DNA from: Kribbella sp. ALI-6-A
GTDB lineage: Bacteria > Actinomycetota > Actinomycetes > Propionibacteriales > Kribbellaceae
Direction of reading: 5' to 3'
DNA length: 64,000 nucleotides
Assembly: GCF_001984195.1 (NCBI RefSeq)
Contig: NZ_MTQN01000012.1
Location: forward strand, 868,001-932,000
Below, in pieces: positions 40,321 to 48,728 of the stretch (positions are counted from its first letter, which is position 1; every line of letters begins with the position of its first letter). A program made the position numbers and the translations under genes. Below the pieces are notes generated by a model. It had not been told where the DNA came from and did no database searches. It saw only the letters and a list, made by a program, of their open reading frames with translations.

Positions 40321-41585
40321 ACAGCACCCTGACCGGAACGATCGCGACCTATCTGGCGCAGGTCAAGGCGGAGCTGGCCGACCTGCCACCGGGTGAGCTG
40401 GAGGACGTGCTCGACGACGTCGCGAGTCACCTCACCGAGGTCGCGGCCGAGTTCGAGCAGGAGCCGACCGAGGCCCAGCTCCGGGAGCGGCTCGGCACCC
40501 CACGCCAGTACGCCGACGAGCTGCGCACCGCGGCCGGCTACCCCACGTCGCCGCGGCCACCGGCGCAGGATCGCGACGCCGCCGAACGGTCGTTGCGGTG
40601 GGCAATCATCGCCGGAACGGTGGGACCGTTCTTCATGCTGATCGGCTTGTTCAGCGGATCCAGCGAACCGGCCGGCTTCTTCCTGCTGATCGGCGCGGGC
40701 GTGCTGTTCGGCGCGGCGCTGCTCGGCGTGCGCGCCCTCGGCGACCGGAGCCCGCGGATCGTGCTGGACACCCCGCGCGGCGCCCAGGGGGCTGAGTTCG
40801 TCCGCGGGCTGATCGCGCAGATCCCGCCGAACGTGCGCAGCGAACTGGTCAGCATCGGCCAGCCGGTCTGGTGGGTCGCTCGCGGCATGCTCGGCGGCGG
40901 CGGGTTCTTCGCGCTGTTCGGCGCCGGAGCCGTCGCGGTGGTCGGCGCGATCGCCGGCGCCGGGGTGTCGGTCTGGATCGGACGGCGCAGCCAGCAGGAC
41001 AGGCGCTGGCTCTGGTACGTCGTACCGCTGAACGTGGTCGCGATCCTGGCCGTCCCGGCGGCGCTCGCGGCCGGCTTCGTCGGAACGTCGAACGGACTGT
41101 TCTCGTTCAGCAACTACGACAGCCGCTCGGGCATCCCGCCCTACACGACGGGTCTCGCGCTGGACGGCGAGCCGATCCAGAACCTGTACCCGTTCGACGA
41201 GCAGGGACGGCAGGTCAGCGTCCGGCTGTACACGGAGAACGGCAAGCCGCTCAACCAGCCGCTGAACGACTGCAACGCCACCTACGGCCAAGGGGGACCA
41301 ACGGTCAGCAACCTGTTCCCCCAGGCGGTGATCGAGTCGCACGACCCCGGAGTCGCCGAGCCGGACCCGGCCACGGAGACCTCGCGGCCGGAGCAGTGCC
41401 GCGACACCACCAGGGCACCGTTCGTCCCGCCGCCGGTCCCGGCCACGCCGACCCACCCGACGGCCGGAACCACTCCGGCGCCGTCGACGACGCCCACACC
41501 GGTACCGTCGGTTACCCCGTCGGCGACGCCGTCCAGCAAGCCGACGACGCCGGGCGTGACGCTGACCGTCACCCCGACCCGCTGA
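40317..41585 (+). CDS. HAAS-type signalling membrane protein with Pro/Thr-rich tail
   Basis: 422 residues. N-terminal helical HAAS/DUF1700-like domain (about 1-75; LAQVKAELADLPPGELEDVL is typical) followed by several membrane spans: about 95-145 and again 185-260. A soluble extracellular part follows, with a Pro/Thr-rich C-terminal tail from about residue 355. Start GTG at 40317 overlaps padR. Such proteins are usually repressed by their PadR partner. The long extracellular tail is more than the family minimum. Function beyond membrane signalling is unknown. Confidence 0.75.
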   Translation: MNSTLTGTIATYLAQVKAELADLPPGELEDVLDDVASHLTEVAAEFEQEPTEAQLRERLGTPRQYADELRTAAGYPTSPRPPAQDRDAAERSLRWAIIAGTVGPFFMLIGLFSGSSEPAGFFLLIGAGVLFGAALLGVRALGDRSPRIVLDTPRGAQGAEFVRGLIAQIPPNVRSELVSIGQPVWWVARGMLGGGGFFALFGAGAVAVVGAIAGAGVSVWIGRRSQQDRRWLWYVVPLNVVAILAVPAALAAGFVGTSNGLFSFSNYDSRSGIPPYTTGLALDGEPIQNLYPFDEQGRQVSVRLYTENGKPLNQPLNDCNATYGQGGPTVSNLFPQAVIESHDPGVAEPDPATETSRPEQCRDTTRAPFVPPPVPATPTHPTAGTTPAPSTTPTPVPSVTPSATPSSKPTTPGVTLTVTPTR

Positions 41586-41592
41586 CCGCGAC

Positions 41593-41635
41593 GGGCTACA
41601 GCTGCGCCGCCCCCACCGGGTGGTAGCTGTAGCCC
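41593..41635. terminator. Hairpin spanning the end of the GNAT gene, shared by convergent genes
   Basis: Perfect 11-bp arms GGGCTACAGCT (41593-41603) and AGCTGTAGCCC (41625-41635) with a 21-base loop. It covers the last codons and stop of the GNAT gene and starts 8 bases after the HAAS gene. Confidence 0.65.
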
Positions 41636-42321
41636 AGCTTGCGGTACAGCCCGATCGCCGCGTCGTTGCTCTTGTCAACCATCAGCGCAGCGCGCCCGTG
41701 CCGCTTGACCAGCTCGGCCGTCACGAACGCGCACACCTGGCGCGACAGCCCTCGTCCGCGCGCCGCCGGCAGCGTCGCGACGCCGGCCAGGAACCCGACC
41801 TCCGGCGCGCTGCACGCGTCCGCCGCGACACTCAGCAGCCTCCCGGACTCCGTGTCCGCGTCAGAGATTCCCGCCCAGCGCAGCACGCCGCGCCCACCCG
41901 GCCAGGCGTACGACGTCGGCGACGCCTCCTCGAGCAGCTCGGCCACACCCGTGTCGTCCGCGAGCCATCGGGCCGTGACCGTCTCGACCGGCGACTCCTC
42001 GGTCTGCATCCAGCCGAACGTCGCCCGCAGGTTCAGCTCCGGGATCCGCTCGACCAGCCCACGCACCAGCTCCTCGTCCCCGAACGGCCGGTACGCCGGA
42101 CCGACCAGGGCCAGCACGTCCCGAACCAGCGCGGCCGCGTCGTCGAGCGGCCCGCCCACCACGATCCGGTCGTGCCGGTTCAGGTCCGGGGCGACCACCG
42201 CGACGGCGTCCCCGGCGTACCAGGCGCGGCTGCCGTTGGTCAGTCCCTGTCCGGCCCACAACACCTTCACGTCCCCGTCGGCGGCCTTGGTCAGGTCTGC
42301 CGGGATCAAGATTTCGCGCAC
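41596..42321 (-). CDS. GNAT-family N-acetyltransferase
   Basis: 241 residues. The C-terminal half carries the GNAT fold: VGFLAGVATLPAARGRGLSR with the acetyl-CoA motif (R/Q)-x-x-G-x-(G/A), then AALMVDKSNDAAIGLYRKLG. The N-terminal half (1-110) is a second, degenerate GNAT-like unit seen in some FR47-type acetyltransferases. GTG start at 42321. It lies 34 bases downstream of the adenylate cyclase gene on the same strand and so may belong to the cAMP cluster. Substrate unknown: small molecule or protein lysine. Confidence 0.85.
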   Translation of the reverse strand: MREILIPADLTKAADGDVKVLWAGQGLTNGSRAWYAGDAVAVVAPDLNRHDRIVVGGPLDDAAALVRDVLALVGPAYRPFGDEELVRGLVERIPELNLRATFGWMQTEESPVETVTARWLADDTGVAELLEEASPTSYAWPGGRGVLRWAGISDADTESGRLLSVAADACSAPEVGFLAGVATLPAARGRGLSRQVCAFVTAELVKRHGRAALMVDKSNDAAIGLYRKLGYSYHPVGAAQL

Positions 42322-42355
42322 TCAATTATTGTCGCCGCAGCCCCTGTCGCCCGGG

Positions 42356-43423
42356 TCAGCGGTCCATGCCGCGCTGGAGTGCGTACGGCGTGAGGTGGTG
42401 GTAGCCGCGCACCGAGACCCGGCGGAGCCGGCGCACCCGGTACGCCGGGTGGCCGTCGAGGGCGGCCGCCAGTTCACGGTCGGCCAGGACGCGTCCAGGT
42501 TTGCACTCCGACGTCAGCCGGGCGGCGAGGTTGACGGTCTCGCCGTAGACGTCGCCGAGGCGGATCAGGATGCCGCCGTACGCGAGGCCGATCCTGAGCT
42601 CGGGCAGGTCGCCCGCCGTGGCGACCTGGTCCTGCAACGCGAGCGCGATCTCGGCGCCCTGGGCGGCGGTGTCGGTGACGAACAGGACCTCGTCACCGAT
42701 CGACTTGATCACCCGGCCGCCATGCTGCGCGACGACGTCGGCGGTCATGCCCTCGAATCGCTCGATCAGTTCGCCCAGGGCGGCTTCGCTCAGGCGGCGG
42801 GTCAGGCGCGTGTAGCTGACGATGTCGGCGAACCCGACCGCGCGGACGCCGCGGGCCAACTCGTCGGAGCCCGCGACCGCGCGACCGGCAGCGGCTGCCA
42901 GATGCCGGCGCCAGACGTAGGTCTGCAGCCGTTCCATGGCGGGCAGCAGCATCCCGGCGACCTCGATCGCCTCGTCCGCGGGCAGCTTCGCCTGCGCGAG
43001 GAAGTCGAGGAACATCGCGGACTGCCACGACGCCAGCCGCGACTGCGTCTGCCCGAGCTTGCGCGCCAGTGAGGACTCGACCGCCGGGTCGATGAACCCG
43101 TCGTCCTCGAGCGCCGCCACCAGCCGGAGCGCCTCCACGTCGTCCGCGGTGAAGGCGACCTCGTCGTCCGGCACGGTCGCGAACCCGAGGGCCCGCCACA
43201 TCCGCTCGGCCCGGTCGTGCGAGATCCCGGCCCGCTCCGACACCTGGACCCGGGTGAACTCGCGCTTCCCGCCCAGCAGCGCCCGCTCGAACTCCTTCGC
43301 CAGCCCCGCCAGGTCAGGTGACGGACCGGAGGCGCCGCGATCGAAGGCCCGTCCGTCCCTCGATTCGGGGGCTTGGTCCTCCCCCAGTTCGGCGGCCGGG
43401 TCAGGCGTTGGGCTGGGGGCCAC
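42356..43423 (-). CDS. Class III adenylate cyclase with regulatory N-domain
   Basis: 355 residues. Residues 35-180 resemble the autoinhibitory regulatory domain of mycobacterial Rv1264-type cyclases (all-alpha, with ISHDRAERMWRALGF). Residues 190-355 are the catalytic class III domain: metal Asp200 and Asp244 (FADIV, GDEVLF), purine-selecting Lys240 and Asp291, and transition-state Asn298 and Arg302. All key residues are present, so activity is expected in a homodimer. The GTG at 43423 overlaps the stop of the cyclic-nucleotide-binding gene by 23 bases. Together they form a cAMP producer/sensor pair. Confidence 0.92.
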   Translation of the reverse strand: MAPSPTPDPAAELGEDQAPESRDGRAFDRGASGPSPDLAGLAKEFERALLGGKREFTRVQVSERAGISHDRAERMWRALGFATVPDDEVAFTADDVEALRLVAALEDDGFIDPAVESSLARKLGQTQSRLASWQSAMFLDFLAQAKLPADEAIEVAGMLLPAMERLQTYVWRRHLAAAAGRAVAGSDELARGVRAVGFADIVSYTRLTRRLSEAALGELIERFEGMTADVVAQHGGRVIKSIGDEVLFVTDTAAQGAEIALALQDQVATAGDLPELRIGLAYGGILIRLGDVYGETVNLAARLTSECKPGRVLADRELAAALDGHPAYRVRRLRRVSVRGYHHLTPYALQRGMDR

Positions 43424-43808
43424 GGCGTTCGGCGATGGTGGCGTCGATGGCGTCGCGGAAGTTCGGCAGCCGGGTGGTCAGGTCGTCGAACTTCTCCCGG
43501 GTGAAGTGCAGCAGCTGCAGCCGGGACTTCGCCGTCACCGTTGCCGTCCGCAACCGGTTCTGCCGGACCGCGACCTCGCCGGCGATGTCACCGGGACCGA
43601 GCTCGGCGATCTCCTCGCCCTTGACCCGGACCGACGCCGTCCCGGACAGGATCAGGTACGCCGCGTCCGGCGGCGTCTGCTCCAGGATCAGCGACCACCC
43701 GGCCGGCACCGAAACCTCTTCGCCGGCCCGGAAGATGTCCTTGATCTCCCGGCCGGACAGGTCCGCGAACAACGGCAGGTCCCTGGGGGACGTCCTACCA
43801 AACGCCAC
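43401..43808 (-). CDS. Stand-alone cyclic-nucleotide-binding domain protein
   Basis: 135 residues containing little more than one CNB beta-roll: LFADLSGREIKDIFRAGEEV, the phosphate-binding cassette GPGDIAGEVAV with the conserved Glu but Val-Arg in place of the typical Ala-Leu/Arg pattern, and a C-terminal helix. No DNA-binding or kinase domain is attached. It is translated with the adenylate cyclase (23-base overlap), so it likely reads cAMP from that enzyme and passes the signal to an unknown partner. Confidence 0.9.
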   Translation of the reverse strand: MAFGRTSPRDLPLFADLSGREIKDIFRAGEEVSVPAGWSLILEQTPPDAAYLILSGTASVRVKGEEIAELGPGDIAGEVAVRQNRLRTATVTAKSRLQLLHFTREKFDDLTTRLPNFRDAIDATIAERRGPQPNA

Positions 43809-43894
43809 GTCGATCCTCCGAGCCCGCCGGGCTCAGCCCGGCGCCGCAGTCGATGTTTCCCGTCGGTAACTCTAACGTCCGAACCCCCGCCGGG

Positions 43895-44512
43895 TCACCG
43901 GGGAGTCAGCGCCGCGCAGGTCTGCTGCCGCAGCCAGTCCTCCGCCGCGTCCCACGACCACCCGCAGTCACGCACCAGCGTGCGCCACGCCCCGAACCCG
44001 AACGACAGCCACAGCACGTCACCGATCCGGTCCACGCTCAGACCGTCCCTGGCCAGGCCGAGCGCGACCACGTGATCGGCCGCTTCCCGCAGCGCCGCCC
44101 GGTACGCCGTCGTACTGACGTCCCGGGCCCGCTCGGCCACCTCGTGCGCGCCCAGCGCGGAGTAGATGATGTCGACAACGTCTTGCAGTGCCTCGTTGGC
44201 TTGCCGCGTCGAGGCGGCCAGCTCGGCGACCACTCCGTCCAGATCGCGGCTCGCCCGGACACGCTCCAGCGACGCGGCGGCGTCCGACTCCAGCACGCTG
44301 CCGCTGATGAGCTCGGTCAGGATCTCGGCCTTGCTGCCCACGCTCGCGTAGACGGTTTTCACCGAAACCCCAGCCGCCGCGGCGATCTCTGTGACCGGCA
44401 CGCGCGCGTACCCCTGCGTCGCGAACAACCGCCGGGCCGCGGCCACGATGTCGCGCCGGGTGCCGGCGGCATCTTCTTGCCGCCGTGGGGAGTAGTAGGA
44501 CCGAGGCGTCAT
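43895..44512 (-). CDS. TetR-family transcriptional regulator
   Basis: 205 residues. TetR N-terminal HTH (RRDIVAAARRLFATQGYARV, then VTEIAAAAGVSVKTVYASVGSKAEIL) and an all-helical ligand/dimer domain. It diverges from the hemerythrin gene across a 59-base gap containing nested inverted repeats, the usual setting for a repressor controlling itself and its neighbour. Confidence 0.93.
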   Translation of the reverse strand: MTPRSYYSPRRQEDAAGTRRDIVAAARRLFATQGYARVPVTEIAAAAGVSVKTVYASVGSKAEILTELISGSVLESDAAASLERVRASRDLDGVVAELAASTRQANEALQDVVDIIYSALGAHEVAERARDVSTTAYRAALREAADHVVALGLARDGLSVDRIGDVLWLSFGFGAWRTLVRDCGWSWDAAEDWLRQQTCAALTPR

Positions 44513-44515
44513 CCG

Positions 44516-44560
44516 TTCAGGCTACGCTGAAGGAAATCATTAGACATACCTTCACCTGAA
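44516..44560. promoter_or_regulatory. Candidate TetR operator
   Basis: Nested dyads in the tetR/hemerythrin divergent gap: TTCAGG (44516-44521) with CCTGAA (44555-44560), and TGAAGG (44528-44533) with CCTTCA (44549-44554) around an A/T-rich centre. The inner 27-bp dyad has the size of a TetR operator. Confidence 0.5.
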
Positions 44561-44571
44561 TTGGAGTCACC

Positions 44572-45234
44572 GTGACCGACCGCACCGAGGGCCTGCGGCT
44601 GTACGACGAACTGATCGCGGTGCACACGATCATGCGGCGCAGCACCGCGCTCGTCGTCGACGCGCTGCAGGCGCTGATCGACGGGCGGCCGGTCCGGGTC
44701 GCGACGCTGATCAAGCTGATCGACTGGCAGGCCGCGTTCGTCCACCACCATCACGAGAGCGAGGACGAGCTGTTCTGGCCGGTCCTGCGCGACCGCTTCC
44801 CCGAGGTGGTCGCGCAGCTGGACGCGCTCTCGGTCGAGCACGACAAGCTCGACGGCGCCCTCGGCCAGCTGTCCACCGAAGCGGCCGCGCTGCGCGGCGT
44901 ACCGGCGGAGCAGGCGTCCGCCCGGGCTGTGTCGCTGCTGCCCGCGGCGCTCGAGGTCCGCGACGTCCTGGCCGGCCACCTGGACACCGAGGAGCCGGTG
45001 CTCGTCCGGCTCTTCCCCGAGGTTCCGGCCGGCGAGATCATCACGCTGCGCAAGGCGATCGTGGCCGGCGCCCCGAAGGCGGGACCGGAATGGGTGCTCG
45101 GCCTGATGGAGAACCCGTCCCGCGCTCAGGGCTACGACATCATGATGGCGAACTTCCCGCCGCCGGTCCGGTGGCTGCGTCCGCTGCTGCTGCGCCGATA
45201 CGCGAAGGTTCGCGGATCACTCGCGGTCGACTGA
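44572..45234 (+). CDS. Hemerythrin HHE domain protein
   Basis: 220 residues. Four-helix bundle with the hemerythrin-type ligands: His18, the cluster HHHHESEDELFWP (58-70), EHDKLD near 106 and HLDTEE near 138. This suggests a non-haem di-iron site that could sense or handle O2, NO or redox stress. A C-terminal tail (about 165-220) with MMANFPPPVRWLRP is extra to the core. GTG start with GGAG upstream. Likely repressed by the divergent TetR. Its last 18 bases overlap the convergent methyltransferase gene. Confidence 0.85.
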   Translation: MTDRTEGLRLYDELIAVHTIMRRSTALVVDALQALIDGRPVRVATLIKLIDWQAAFVHHHHESEDELFWPVLRDRFPEVVAQLDALSVEHDKLDGALGQLSTEAAALRGVPAEQASARAVSLLPAALEVRDVLAGHLDTEEPVLVRLFPEVPAGEIITLRKAIVAGAPKAGPEWVLGLMENPSRAQGYDIMMANFPPPVRWLRPLLLRRYAKVRGSLAVD

Positions 45235-45924
45235 TCGGCCCAGCCGCGCCGAGATCAGCAGCACCGGCGGCCGGCGGCGATGGATGGCCAGGTGGGGGTT
45301 GCGTTCCACCTGGCCGAGCGAGGGCTGAGGTTCGCGCAACGCTTCGAGGACGAACCCGCTGGTCAGCAAGGCCTCGACCGTCGAGCCGATGGTCCGGTGG
45401 TACTTGACCACGCCGTCGACGAACCAGGTGCGTTGCCTGAGGCCCTCATCGGCGTAGTCGTCCACGACGCAGTCGGCGGCTTCGACCGGTGCCGTGACCA
45501 CCGGATGCTCGACCGAGAAGACGAACTGTCCGCCCGGGACCAGCCAGCGCCCGATGCGGCCGACCAGGCCGGTGAAGTCCTCGACGTAGTGCAACGCGAG
45601 ACTGCTCACCACCAGGTCGAGCGACGACTCCGGCAGGTCGAGCCGCGCCAGATCCGCTTGCTGGTAACGGATTTGGGGATGGTGCACAGTCCGGCTCAGC
45701 ATCGCGGCCGACGCATCCACCGCGACCACCGAAGCACCGGCCGAAGCAAGCCGTACGGCGAGGTCGCCTTCGCCGCAGCCGAGATCGGCGACCCGAAGGC
45801 CGCCTGGCGTGGCGGGCAGCAACGCCGCCATCGCCGGGATCTCCAGCTCGTCGTTCAGGCCGAGCCCGGTCCAGCGCAGTTCGCGGTACCCGGCCAGGAA
45901 CGCCGGGTCGTCGTACAGGGCCAT
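45217..45924 (-). CDS. Class I SAM-dependent methyltransferase
   Basis: 235 residues. Rossmann methyltransferase with motif I DLGCGEG (47-53), acidic motif II VVAVDAS, and a WLVPGGQFVFSVEHPV motif after strand 5, typical of UbiE/Methyltransf_11 type small-molecule enzymes. The ATG at 45924 shares its A with the stop of the riboflavin gene (TGATG), so it is translationally coupled to it. A flavin, pterin or related substrate is suggested by context only. Confidence 0.88.
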   Translation of the reverse strand: MALYDDPAFLAGYRELRWTGLGLNDELEIPAMAALLPATPGGLRVADLGCGEGDLAVRLASAGASVVAVDASAAMLSRTVHHPQIRYQQADLARLDLPESSLDLVVSSLALHYVEDFTGLVGRIGRWLVPGGQFVFSVEHPVVTAPVEAADCVVDDYADEGLRQRTWFVDGVVKYHRTIGSTVEALLTSGFVLEALREPQPSLGQVERNPHLAIHRRRPPVLLISARLGRSVDRE

Positions 45925-47132
45925 CACAACCACCGGGCCAGGTCGTCGACGTCGATCATCGGCAGCTGCCAGCGCAGCGCGAACTGTTCCAGGTCGGTCG
46001 CGTCCGCCATCACGCCGTCCGGCCGCATCACCTCGCAGCACACGCCGACCGGCGCCAGACCGGCCGCCACGCACAACGCGACCGTCGCCTCGGTGTGGCC
46101 CTTCCGCTCGGCCAGCAACCCGGGTCGCGCGGCCAGCGGGAACACGTGTCCCGGCCGCAGGAAGTCCTCGGCCACGGCATCCGGTGAGGCCAGCCGGCGG
46201 ATCGTCGCCGCGCGGTCCGCCGCGCTCACTCCCGTGCCCGGCAACGACGCGAGATCGACCGGCACGTGCATCGCCGTGCCCTGCCGGTCGCCCTCACCGG
46301 GCATCGGCGGAATCTCCAACCGCGCCAGGACGTCGGCCGCGCACGGGATCGTCGTGTGCCCACAGACCTGCGTCAGCAGGAACATCATCGCCTCCGGCCG
46401 GAACCGCTCACCGGCGAACACGACGTCCCCTTCACCTTCGAGCGTCGGGTCCCACACCACGACCCCACCTCCGGCCGCGAGTTGCGCCACCACCTTCTGG
46501 ACGCCGACCTCGCCGCTCAGCTGCCCCGCCCACGGCAGCGAGGAGACGGCTCGGAGCAGCTCGGGCCCGTGGCCGGCGCGGGCCATCCGGGTGAGCAGGT
46601 CGCTTTCCAGGTTCACGCGGTCGCCGACGGCCAGCGCGCCGAGCGTCGTACGGCGTAGCGTGTTCGGTACGAGTACGACGGAAAAGCGGTCCTTCAGCAC
46701 TTCGGCGACGGTCAGGCTGACGCCGTTCAGCGCGACCGAGGACTTGGCGACCAGCCGGGCCAGCAACCGGTCGGCCGGCTTGATCCAGACTCGCCGGCCG
46801 GCGGGCTCGTCGTCGATCCGCAGCACTTTGCCGACGCCGTCGACGTGGCCCTGGACCAGGTGCCCGTCGATCCGGTCACCGGCCGCCAGCGGTAGTTCGA
46901 AGTGCACCCGGGCGCCGGCGACAACCCGGTCGAAGGTGCTGCGCCGGCGGGTCTCGTCGGTGAGCGTGGCGACGAGCGCGCCCGGCTCCACCGTCTGCAT
47001 CGTCATCCGTACGCCGTCGAGGCAGACCGCGCCGCCCGCGGCCAGCGGGACCTCCGGGTCGACGGTGACCCTGAGCGCCTCGGCGCGCACGTCCGCGACG
47101 ACCGCGGTCCGCTCGATTCTTCCTGTGAACAT
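45924..47132 (-). CDS. Riboflavin synthase (RibE) - DHBP synthase (RibB) fusion
   Basis: 402 residues. Residues 1 to about 195 are riboflavin synthase alpha: MFTGRIE start and two lumazine-binding repeats, of which the second is canonical (GHVDGVGKV, KSSVALNGVSLTV) and the first is degenerate (VCLDGVRMTM). Residues about 205-402 are 3,4-dihydroxy-2-butanone-4-phosphate synthase: EGEGDVVF acidic loop, GISAADR-like GVSAADRAATIRRLA, RPGHVFPL, GHTEATVALC. DHBP synthase is usually fused to GTP cyclohydrolase II; this pairing with RibE is unusual. Start ATG has GGGAG eight bases upstream. A structured leader precedes it and a methyltransferase follows. Confidence 0.93.
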   Translation of the reverse strand: MFTGRIERTAVVADVRAEALRVTVDPEVPLAAGGAVCLDGVRMTMQTVEPGALVATLTDETRRRSTFDRVVAGARVHFELPLAAGDRIDGHLVQGHVDGVGKVLRIDDEPAGRRVWIKPADRLLARLVAKSSVALNGVSLTVAEVLKDRFSVVLVPNTLRRTTLGALAVGDRVNLESDLLTRMARAGHGPELLRAVSSLPWAGQLSGEVGVQKVVAQLAAGGGVVVWDPTLEGEGDVVFAGERFRPEAMMFLLTQVCGHTTIPCAADVLARLEIPPMPGEGDRQGTAMHVPVDLASLPGTGVSAADRAATIRRLASPDAVAEDFLRPGHVFPLAARPGLLAERKGHTEATVALCVAAGLAPVGVCCEVMRPDGVMADATDLEQFALRWQLPMIDVDDLARWL

Positions 47133-47149
47133 GCGTCAACTCCCGCGTC

Positions 47150-47285
47150 CAGAGATGACCAGGGACCCCGACGGAGTCCGAGCACGTGAGCGGGGTATCA
47201 CCGCGTGGCCCCGGCCGCACCGGGTCACTCCGCACGCCGTGCGGAGCCGACGGGCCAGGGATCACCTCCCAGCCGTCACACCTTG
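47150..47285 (-). promoter_or_regulatory. Structured leader upstream of the ribE-ribB fusion
   Basis: Read on the minus strand, the leader can form a series of hairpins. These are GGGA/TCCC with loop GGTGA, CTCCGCAC/GTGCGGAG, CCCGG/CCGGG, GCGG/CCGC enclosing GGTGATAC, and GGACTCC/GGGGTCC just ahead of the ribosome site. Two GGTGAT loops faintly recall the FMN (RFN) riboswitch, but the RFN core words (CCGGCGGT, CCGACAGT) are not seen. Leader regulation is plausible; its class is unknown. The other half of the 287-base divergent gap serves the glycosyltransferase gene. Confidence 0.35.
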
Positions 47286-47419
47286 GAATCGCACCGGTTG
47301 CAGTAAACCACGCACTGGGTCCCAGGCCTGGACAACGGGCTGAGCTGAACCGGTCCAGACCTCTAGCATCTGAGCTCCGGGTGCCGTGCGTGCGGCGCTG
47401 CAAGCTCAGGGGTGGGCTC

Positions 47420-48670
47420 ATGCGAATGGCTTTGCTGGGGATGGGCAGCCGGGGCGACGCGCAGCCGATGGCGGTGCTGGCGGCGGAGCTGCAGAGCCGC
47501 GGACACGACGTGGTGCTGGCGACGTCGTCCGATCTGGTGTGGATCGGTACGGCGTTCGGCGTACGGAGTGTCGATTTGGGGGTGAGTGCGCGGGAGTTTC
47601 TCGACTCCGAGCAAGGGCGGCGCTGGCTGGCGGCGGGCGACGTCGCGTCGTACGTGGGTTGGCTGATCGACTACAAGCACCGGATCACGGATCAGTTGCA
47701 TGCGGCGTTGCTCGAGCTCGTTGCCGACGTCGACGTGTTGGTGTCCGGGACTGCGGCCGAGCTCGAAGGTGTGGTGATCGCGGAGAGCCGAGGGCTGCGG
47801 TACGTCGCGGTGCACCATGCGCCGCTGCGGCGGAACGCGGCGTTCCCGCATCTGCTGGTGTCGACCGAGGTGCTGACGCCCGAGCAGAACTTGGCGACGT
47901 ACGACGAGGTGGAGCGGAACAGCTGGCCAGTCTTCGCGCCGTTCGCGAACTCGTTGCGGGCCAAGCTCGGACTGCCGAGCACGGAGGAGACCAGCGCGCA
48001 GCGGCTCGCGCGGATCGGGGCGCTGGAGTTGCAGGCGTACAGCCAGTACGTCGTACCGGAGTTGGCTGGGTGGGATGCCCGGCGGCCGTTGACCGGATTT
48101 CTGACTCCGACGCCGGCGCAACGGGCTGCTCTGCACGGGTCGTCGGACGACGGATTGCTGGAGTGGATCGCGGCTGGTGACGCGCCGGTGTACTTCGGCT
48201 TCGGGAGCATGCCGGTGCTCGATCCGGAGGCGGCGTTGGCGCTGATCGGCAAGGTGAGCAGCGCGCTGGGGGTGCGGGCGCTGGTCGGGGCCGGGTCGGG
48301 CTTCGCGACGGGCCTTTGGGACGACGGCCAGGTCAGGGTGGTCGCCGAGCTCGACCACGAGGCGGTGCTGCCGCTGTGTCGCGCCGCCGTTCACCATGGC
48401 GGAGCTGGTACGACGGCCAGTTCGCTGCGCGCGGGGCTGCCGACTGTTGTGTGCTCGGTCTTCGCCGATCAGCCTTTCTGGGGTACGCAGCTGGTCCGCC
48501 TTGGGGTGGGCAGGACCATGAGGTTCACCGACCTCTCCGAGCCGGCTCTGCTCGACGCATGCGAACCGGTGCTCACCGATCCGTACCGCCGTCGGGCCGC
48601 GGACCTCTCCGAGCGGTTGCTGTCCGAGCCGGCTGCCGATCGAGCGGCGACGGCGATCGAACGCTGCTGA
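47420..48670 (+). CDS. UGT-type glycosyltransferase (GT1, macrolide/terpene-like)
   Basis: 416 residues, two Rossmann-like halves (GT-B). The N-terminus MALLGMGSRGDAQPMAVLA-type is standard, and the C-terminal nucleotide-sugar motif HHGGAGTTASSLRAGLP is followed by ADQPFWGTQL. Such enzymes glycosylate lipophilic small molecules, sterols or antibiotics, often as resistance or tailoring steps. ATG at 47420 with GGGGTGGG upstream; a second ATG two codons later is possible. It is not in a biosynthetic cluster, so self-resistance or xenobiotic inactivation is a reasonable guess. Confidence 0.9.
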   Translation: MRMALLGMGSRGDAQPMAVLAAELQSRGHDVVLATSSDLVWIGTAFGVRSVDLGVSAREFLDSEQGRRWLAAGDVASYVGWLIDYKHRITDQLHAALLELVADVDVLVSGTAAELEGVVIAESRGLRYVAVHHAPLRRNAAFPHLLVSTEVLTPEQNLATYDEVERNSWPVFAPFANSLRAKLGLPSTEETSAQRLARIGALELQAYSQYVVPELAGWDARRPLTGFLTPTPAQRAALHGSSDDGLLEWIAAGDAPVYFGFGSMPVLDPEAALALIGKVSSALGVRALVGAGSGFATGLWDDGQVRVVAELDHEAVLPLCRAAVHHGGAGTTASSLRAGLPTVVCSVFADQPFWGTQLVRLGVGRTMRFTDLSEPALLDACEPVLTDPYRRRAADLSERLLSEPAADRAATAIERC

Positions 48671-48728
48671 GCTTCCGCCTGTTGTCCAGCCGTTGACCTC
48701 GTACGGATCGGCGGTTACGTTGGCGTGA

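Noticed and set aside
47150..47285. FMN (RFN) riboswitch before the ribE-ribB gene
   Set aside because: Not called as RFN: the invariant words CCGGCGGT and CCGACAGT are absent on the coding strand. A CCGACGG...AGTCCG string occurs only on the opposite strand. Kept only as an unclassified leader.
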